Shown here: in pieces, positions 26,962 through 30,872 of the stretch
Layout of the letters: each line of letters opens with the position of its first letter
Numbering within the stretch: position 1 is the first letter of the stretch
Translations under genes and position numbers: made by a program
Source of the DNA: JBMNQS01 sp050944255
GTDB taxonomy: Bacteria; Bacillota; Clostridia; Christensenellales; Maliibacteriaceae
NCBI GenBank assembly: GCA_050944255.1
Contig: JBMNQS010000019.1
Location: 1-30,872, forward strand
Length of the DNA: 30,872 nucleotides
Reading direction: 5' to 3'
Notes under the pieces: model-generated
Database searches by the model: none
What the model saw: the letters and a program-made list of their open reading frames with translations, nothing else
What the model was told of the DNA's origin: nothing

Positions 26962-27966
26962 ATGGGTTCAGAATGGGCAGTATTTATTTCCGTGATCGTT
27001 GCGATAGCTATCATCGTATTTTTGGTGATCTTTTTCTCGTTCGTTCCCTTGGGCCTGTGGATCAGCGCCATAGCGGCGGGCGTGCGGGTAAAGATTTCCA
27101 CGCTTGTGGGGATGCGCATCCGGCGCGTGGTGCCTTCGCGCATCATCAATCCCATGATCAAGGGCTTCAAGGGCGGCATCGACGTCTCCATCGATAAACT
27201 GGAAGCGCATCATCTGGCCGGCGGCAATGTAGATCGGGTCATGAACGCGCTGATCGCGGCGCAGAGAGCCAACATTCCCCTTGAGTTCGAGCGGGCCGCC
27301 GCCATTGACCTTGCGGGCCGCGACGTGTTGCAGGCCGTGCAGATGAGCGTCAATCCCCGCGTCATCGAGACGCCGACGGTGGCGGCCATCGCCAAAAACG
27401 GCATTGAGCTGCGTGCAAAGGCCAGGGTGACGGTCAGAGCCAATATCGACCGCCTGGTGGGCGGCGCCGGCGAGGAGACGATCATCGCCCGCGTGGGCGA
27501 GGGCATCGTCACCACGGTAGGATCGGCGGAGGCGCACGCCCAAGTACTGGAAAATCCCGATCTGATTTCAAGGACCGTGCTGGACAAGGGCCTTGACGCG
27601 GGCACGGCCTTTGAGATTCTGTCCATCGACATCGCGGACGTGGACGTGGGCAGAAACATTGGCGCGCAGCTTCAGATGGACCAGGCCGAGGCCGACAAAC
27701 GCATCGCCCAGGCGAAGGCCGAGGAGCGCCGAGCCATGGCTGTGGCGCAGGAGCAGGAAATGAAGGCGCAGGTGGTGGAGATGCGCTCGCGCGTGGTGGA
27801 AGCCGAGGCCGAGGTGCCAAGGGCCATGGCCGCCGCGCTTCGCGAGGGTAAGCTGGGCGTGATGGACTATTACAATCTGCAGAACATCGCCGCCGATACA
27901 GGCATGCGCGATTCCATCGGGCGCATGAACCGCACCGGCGATGAAAAGGAAATCGATAAAGACTGA
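26962..27966 (+). CDS. floA: Flotillin-like protein FloA
   Basis: Membrane-microdomain scaffold. 334 residues: an N-terminal hydrophobic hairpin (about 7-40), a PHB/SPFH domain (GVRVKISTLVGMRIRRV onward) and a C-terminal Ala/Glu-rich coiled coil (about 225-290, with QAEADKRIAQAKAEERR). The strong match to Bacillus FloA (YqfA) covers the whole length. FloA gathers membrane proteins, including sensor kinases and secretion factors, into dynamic foci. AAAGGAG lies eight bases before the ATG. It follows nfeD, as in Bacillus, and is followed by two unknown membrane-protein genes and a LytTR regulator. Confidence 0.95.
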   Translation: MGSEWAVFISVIVAIAIIVFLVIFFSFVPLGLWISAIAAGVRVKISTLVGMRIRRVVPSRIINPMIKGFKGGIDVSIDKLEAHHLAGGNVDRVMNALIAAQRANIPLEFERAAAIDLAGRDVLQAVQMSVNPRVIETPTVAAIAKNGIELRAKARVTVRANIDRLVGGAGEETIIARVGEGIVTTVGSAEAHAQVLENPDLISRTVLDKGLDAGTAFEILSIDIADVDVGRNIGAQLQMDQAEADKRIAQAKAEERRAMAVAQEQEMKAQVVEMRSRVVEAEAEVPRAMAAALREGKLGVMDYYNLQNIAADTGMRDSIGRMNRTGDEKEIDKD

Positions 27967-27983
27967 TAAGTCCGGTAGTGAGA

Positions 27984-28003
27984 CCGCAGGGAATTTCCTG
28001 CGG
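27984..28003 (+). other. Hairpin after floA
   Basis: CCGCAGG and CCTGCGG pair around GAATTT, 17 bases after the floA stop. There is no T tract, so it more likely marks an mRNA processing or stability point than the end of the transcript. Confidence 0.45.
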
Positions 28004-28072
28004 GCCTCGCCATCAATGGAAGAACCGGCGGCAAACATGGATGAAGTTTTCTGATATAAGGGGGGATTTTAT

Positions 28073-28234
28073 ATGACGATTTCTTGGCCAGCCATTGTGT
28101 TTATCGTGCTGGTGGTGGCCGCCGTGGCCGTGACGCTGGCGGTCACCCATCACCCCCGGTATTCAAATAAAAAAGCGGATCATCCGGCGCGGTATAAGAT
28201 CTGGACGAACGATCGCTGGGAGGACAGGGAGTGA
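28073..28234 (+). CDS. Small single-span membrane protein, unknown
   Basis: 53 residues, unrecognised. One hydrophobic helix (about 7-24: IVFIVLVVAAVAVTLAV) is followed by a short basic/polar tail ending in KIWTNDRWEDRE. The gene has AAGGGGGGA about seven bases before the ATG and fills the gap between floA and the next gene, which supports it being real. It could be a small partner of FloA or of the kinase; that is only inferred from position. In Bacillus a small gene (yqfB) also follows floA, but I see no sequence likeness I can vouch for. Confidence 0.6.
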   Translation: MTISWPAIVFIVLVVAAVAVTLAVTHHPRYSNKKADHPARYKIWTNDRWEDRE

Positions 28235-28262
28235 TCCTGACAAGCCGAAAGGAGGTGCGCGA

Positions 28263-28781
28263 TTGATTCCATCTATTATATTTTTCATTGTGATTATTAT
28301 CGTAGTGGTCAAAGCCGTACAAAACATAAGAATGCAGGAAGCTAAAAAAAATGAAACCGTGGTACGGCCCGATACCGTTATCGGCGATCTGGAAGACTAT
28401 TACGTAAGAACGCTGGAAACGGGCGTGCCTGGGGCGGCAGATGAACCGGCGCATCGCACGCTGGTGCCCAAAGTGGAGGATCCCCGGCTCTTTTTGCAGT
28501 CGCTTCAAAGGGGGGAGTCCCTGCGCAGCGCGGCGGATTCCAGCGGGAAAAAGCGTCCGGATGATGATGCGCGTTTAAAGCCGGGCGAACAGAGCCAAAG
28601 CTACATGGGCGAAGGCGATCCCGACAGGTACGATTTCCGGCCGGTTTCATACGAGGCTGACGACTATGAGGAAAGTCATATACCCTCTATGAAAATGGAC
28701 GGGCAGCGCCTTGTGGACGCCTTCGTATTTTCTCAGGTGCTGGATAAACCCAGGGGCATGCGCCCTTACGGAAGGAGATAA
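28263..28781 (+). CDS. Membrane-anchored protein of unknown function
   Basis: 172 residues, unrecognised. An N-terminal membrane helix (about 2-19: IPSIIFFIVIIIVVVKAV) is followed by a polar, charged and probably disordered middle part, and a C-terminal segment with more hydrophobic character (RLVDAFVFSQVL) ending in a basic tail (RGMRPYGRR). The start is a TTG with AAAGGAGG seven bases upstream; no ATG fits. Two bases separate its stop from the LytTR regulator, so it is in the same operon. It might link the membrane foci made by FloA to a cytoplasmic partner, which is inference from position only. Confidence 0.7.
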   Translation: MIPSIIFFIVIIIVVVKAVQNIRMQEAKKNETVVRPDTVIGDLEDYYVRTLETGVPGAADEPAHRTLVPKVEDPRLFLQSLQRGESLRSAADSSGKKRPDDDARLKPGEQSQSYMGEGDPDRYDFRPVSYEADDYEESHIPSMKMDGQRLVDAFVFSQVLDKPRGMRPYGRR

Positions 28782-28783
28782 CC

Positions 28784-29545
28784 ATGCCTATACGCGCGCT
28801 TGTGGCGGACGATGAGCCGGGCATGCGCCTGCTGTTGGTGCGGATGCTGGAGAAGGTGCCGGAGTTTATGCTCTGCGGCGAAGCCGCCGACGGGCAGCAG
28901 GCTCTCGAGATGTTCGAGGCCCTTCGTCCCGACGTACTCTTTCTGGACGTGGAGATGCCCAAAATGAGCGGTATTGAAGTGGCGCGCCAGGTGCAGGACA
29001 TCGCGCCCGATACGGTGATTGTATTTATTACCGCCCACGAGCAGTACCGCAAGGATGCCTACGAGGTCTATGCCATGGATTATCTGGTCAAGCCCTTTGA
29101 CAATGCCCGCATGCGCAAGACGCTGGAGCGGATCATCCAGTGGAAGCGCAGGGACGCGCCTGCCGCCGTGCAGGTACAGCCCGCGTCGCTGGCCGCCTCG
29201 CAAGCCGGCCGGCAGCTTGAAAAGATTCTGATCAAGGGCAAAGAGAGCGCCGTGCTGCTGGATTTGTCGGACATTGTGCTCATCCAGCGGGAGGAGCGCC
29301 AGAGCGTACTGTACACCAGGGACGGGGAGCGCATCGCCGCTTCGGGTACCCTGACGGAGATTGAGGAGCGCCTGCCTAATGAAAAGTTTTTCCGGGCGCA
29401 CAGGTCCTACATCATCAATCTGGACTATGTCAGCCAGATATATCCCTATGGCCGCTGGACGTACGTGGTGCGGCTCAAGGGCATCAGCCAGGATGCGCTT
29501 TTGACCCGCGAGCGCTACGATGTGCTGGAAAGCATGCTGCACTAG
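28784..29545 (+). CDS. LytTR-family response regulator
   Basis: 253 residues. Receiver domain (1-120) with the acidic pocket D9-D10, phosphoacceptor D55 (LFLDVEMP), T83 and K103 (LVKPFD). After a linker (about 125-145) comes a LytTR DNA-binding domain with NEKFFRAHRSYIINLDYV. LytTR regulators bind direct repeats at promoters and often control cell-wall, autolysin or peptide-signalling genes, usually with Spo0B/GHKL-type kinases such as the one at 25342. AAGGAG lies six bases before the ATG. Last gene of the operon. What it controls cannot be read here. Confidence 0.93.
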   Translation: MPIRALVADDEPGMRLLLVRMLEKVPEFMLCGEAADGQQALEMFEALRPDVLFLDVEMPKMSGIEVARQVQDIAPDTVIVFITAHEQYRKDAYEVYAMDYLVKPFDNARMRKTLERIIQWKRRDAPAAVQVQPASLAASQAGRQLEKILIKGKESAVLLDLSDIVLIQREERQSVLYTRDGERIAASGTLTEIEERLPNEKFFRAHRSYIINLDYVSQIYPYGRWTYVVRLKGISQDALLTRERYDVLESMLH

Positions 29546-29561
29546 CTGGCATACAATAAAC

Positions 29562-29878
29562 AAGCTCCGCTGTGCGGAGCTGAGCCCGTCAAAAAACTTT
29601 GTTTTTTGACGGGCATGCCAGGGATTTTCCTGCTGCAAAAACGGATAGGTAGGTTTTTGCAGCGGCCGGAAAACCCTAAAAGGAGCACCCTAAAGGGCAG
29701 GCCTGTGCTGCGGCCGCGCATGTCGATCTGCGGCCAAGAGCCGCCTTCGGCGGTTGCCTTTGAAACGCTCGCTGCGGCTCGCAGCCTTGCCCACGGAATT
29801 TAGATTAGGGGGCTTCGGCCCCCTAATAACCCCCAAAAGAACTTTTTTGACAGTCTGAGCTCCGCTGTGCGGGGCTTT
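29562..29878. mobile_element. Putative MITE-like element
   Basis: The left edge (29563-29600), read in reverse complement, aligns with the right edge (29842-29877): both have TTTTTTGAC, then three or four differing bases, then AGCTCCGC, three bases and GCGG(A/G)GCTT. That gives terminal inverted repeats of about 35 bases around a gene-free core of internal palindromes. I cannot see a clear target-site duplication, and part of the edge match comes from one small palindrome, so the call is tentative. Confidence 0.4.
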
Positions 29879-29882
29879 TTTA
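29857..29882 (+). terminator. Terminator of the pyk-LytTR operon
   Basis: AGCTCCGC-TGT-GCGGGGCT (one G-U pair) followed by a run of T residues ending in TTATTG. It would stop plus-strand transcription before the convergent carboxypeptidase gene. It forms the right edge of the putative element described above. Confidence 0.7.
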
Positions 29883-29909
29883 TTGTCAGGGGTTTTCGGG
29901 ATAATCAGG

Positions 29910-30860
29910 TCATCTCGTCACCGTGACGATGTAGCCGTCGATGTTGTTGCCGGAAATGGCGTAATTCTGAGTGTCGGAAGGGACGGGTATGCTGCCCGCC
30001 GTGCCGGCGGCCGCGTAGTAGATTTCGTATTGCCTGCCGTCCGCCTCGTAGGAAAGATGGGTGCCCTCAAAGGGATAAGCCTTCAGATAGTCGATGTATT
30101 CCTCCAACGTAAAGCTGTTCTCCTGCATGATCAGCGAATGGGGCAGGCCCACATAGCGGTAGTGGTCGCTCCGGTAGTCCAGCCCCGTCCGGTCCTCCTT
30201 GCCCTCGGGATAGCGCAGCACAAAGCCGTATTTGGGAGCGTTCTGCGGCACCCACGCGTAGTCGCCCTCACCGGTGAAATTCTCGCTGGCGCCCTGGGGA
30301 TCAACCAGCTTGAAGTCCACGCTGTAGCCGGTATGGTAATCGCTCTTGGTGGCCGCGGAAACCATCTTTTTAGCCGCATCCTCGCCGCTTCGCTTCACGG
30401 CGGAGTCATAGACGTCCTGCTGCTCCTGGCTTGTGCGGTAACCGGCAAATACGCTGACGGTGTGCTCGGGGATTTCCTCCTTCAGGCCCTGCATCAGCGC
30501 GTCCAGCGCCGGGATCATATCCTCCTGCAGCAAAAGCAGCTTGTCGCGCACCGCGTAGGTGCCGGCCTTATGCTCATAGAGGCTGACCAGCGTATCCTCC
30601 TGCGCGAAGGAACACGCGGCACTCTCATTGACCAGTATCAGAGGCCCTCTTGCCAGCTGGGAGGATTCTGGGGTGATATAGGTGTAATTGTCGGGCACCT
30701 GCGCCTGCGGCGCGGTGGAAATCGGCGGCGCTGAAACCACCGGCCCCGGCTTCTTGGTAAACGCTTTGCGGATGCCAAAGCCCAAAAGAGCGCACACCGC
30801 CAGCAGGGCGCACAGCAGAAGCAGCGCCACGGGCCTTATAATCAGTTTCGAGCGGGCCAT
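29910..30860 (-). CDS. VanY-type D-alanyl-D-alanine carboxypeptidase
   Basis: 316 residues, M15B peptidase family. An N-terminal hydrophobic segment (about 8-30) acts as signal anchor, then a Pro-rich linker, then the catalytic domain. Zinc-site residues are H176 and D182 in SDYHTGYSVDF and the histidine of DHYRYVG, where most relatives have W before the H. The family trims the terminal D-Ala from peptidoglycan stem peptides outside the membrane. Ordinary VanY-like proteins are cell-wall maintenance enzymes; nothing nearby suggests a vancomycin-resistance cluster. The frame stays open to the window edge, so a longer start is possible, but the ATG is placed just before a good anchor. No clear ribosome binding site is visible. 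Confidence 0.87.
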   Translation of the reverse strand: MARSKLIIRPVALLLLCALLAVCALLGFGIRKAFTKKPGPVVSAPPISTAPQAQVPDNYTYITPESSQLARGPLILVNESAACSFAQEDTLVSLYEHKAGTYAVRDKLLLLQEDMIPALDALMQGLKEEIPEHTVSVFAGYRTSQEQQDVYDSAVKRSGEDAAKKMVSAATKSDYHTGYSVDFKLVDPQGASENFTGEGDYAWVPQNAPKYGFVLRYPEGKEDRTGLDYRSDHYRYVGLPHSLIMQENSFTLEEYIDYLKAYPFEGTHLSYEADGRQYEIYYAAAGTAGSIPVPSDTQNYAISGNNIDGYIVTVTR

Positions 30861-30872
30861 ACGATCACCGTC

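Larger units (their letters stand above)
29546..29909. other. Gene-free region of dense hairpins
   Basis: No gene is visible. Within about 320 bases are a perfect 14-bp hairpin (29584-29614), a nested pair (29632-29663 inside 29621-29676), several shorter palindromes (for example near 29708-29757), a 9-bp stem closed by a UUCG loop (29805-29826), and a terminator (29857-29880). The edges look like imperfect inverted repeats of each other. Confidence 0.75.

Noticed and set aside
29910..30860. Vancomycin-resistance determinant
   Set aside because: A VanY-type domain alone is common in Firmicutes for cell-wall upkeep; there is no vanH, ligase, vanX or vanRS nearby.

Overview
The window looks like a stretch of chromosome from a strictly anaerobic, high-GC member of the Firmicutes, class Clostridia. 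The evidence is a Gram-positive type 16S rRNA gene, strong AGGAGG ribosome binding sites, pyruvate:ferredoxin oxidoreductase, rubredoxin plus an FprA flavodiiron protein, a GlgC/GlgD pair, a FloA flotillin and a Spo0B-type kinase with a LytTR regulator. I cannot place it in a family from sequence reading alone. Most genes are housekeeping genes. I found no CRISPR array, phage gene or transposase gene.

Layout. 1-408 is the gene-free 3' flank of the glycogen operon, with a decayed direct repeat and a minus-strand terminator. 409-6718 (minus) is glgB-glgC-glgD-glgA, tightly packed. It is preceded by an aldo/keto reductase with a ferredoxin-like tail (6799-7827, minus). 8022-10359 (plus) holds redox-defence genes: a DUF1858 CxxC protein, a short rubredoxin and FprA, with a 620-base repeat-rich gap after the first. 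Phosphoglucomutase follows (10392-12113). A lone 16S rRNA gene (12622-14153) has its own tandem promoters, processing stem and terminator, with no 23S, 5S or tRNA after it. 14448-17167 (minus) is the tldD-pmbA peptidase pair. 17168-17648 is a second repeat-rich gap. 17649-19557 (minus) is a hisC-like aminotransferase plus purine nucleoside phosphorylase. 19907-23407 (plus) is pyruvate:ferredoxin oxidoreductase. 23563-29545 (plus) looks like one operon: pyruvate kinase, a membrane histidine kinase, NfeD, FloA, two unrecognised single-span membrane proteins and a LytTR response regulator. 29546-29909 is a cluster of strong hairpins that resembles a small mobile element, and 29910-30860 (minus) is a VanY-type carboxypeptidase.

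How the genes fit together. Phosphoglucomutase links glucose-6-P to glucose-1-P, the substrate of GlgC; GlgA and GlgB then build glycogen. Pyruvate kinase and pyruvate:ferredoxin oxidoreductase form the lower end of glycolysis, giving acetyl-CoA and reduced ferredoxin. A site resembling the NADH-sensing Rex operator overlaps the upstream promoter of the oxidoreductase. Rubredoxin and FprA can pass electrons to O2 or NO.

Most worth a second look: the solitary 16S gene; a modular palindromic repeat family in two intergenic gaps whose hairpin arms co-vary; the 187-residue disordered N-terminal extension of GlgA; the FloA/NfeD genes lying between a histidine kinase and its likely response regulator, with two unknown membrane proteins; and the 317-base inverted-repeat element at 29562-29878.
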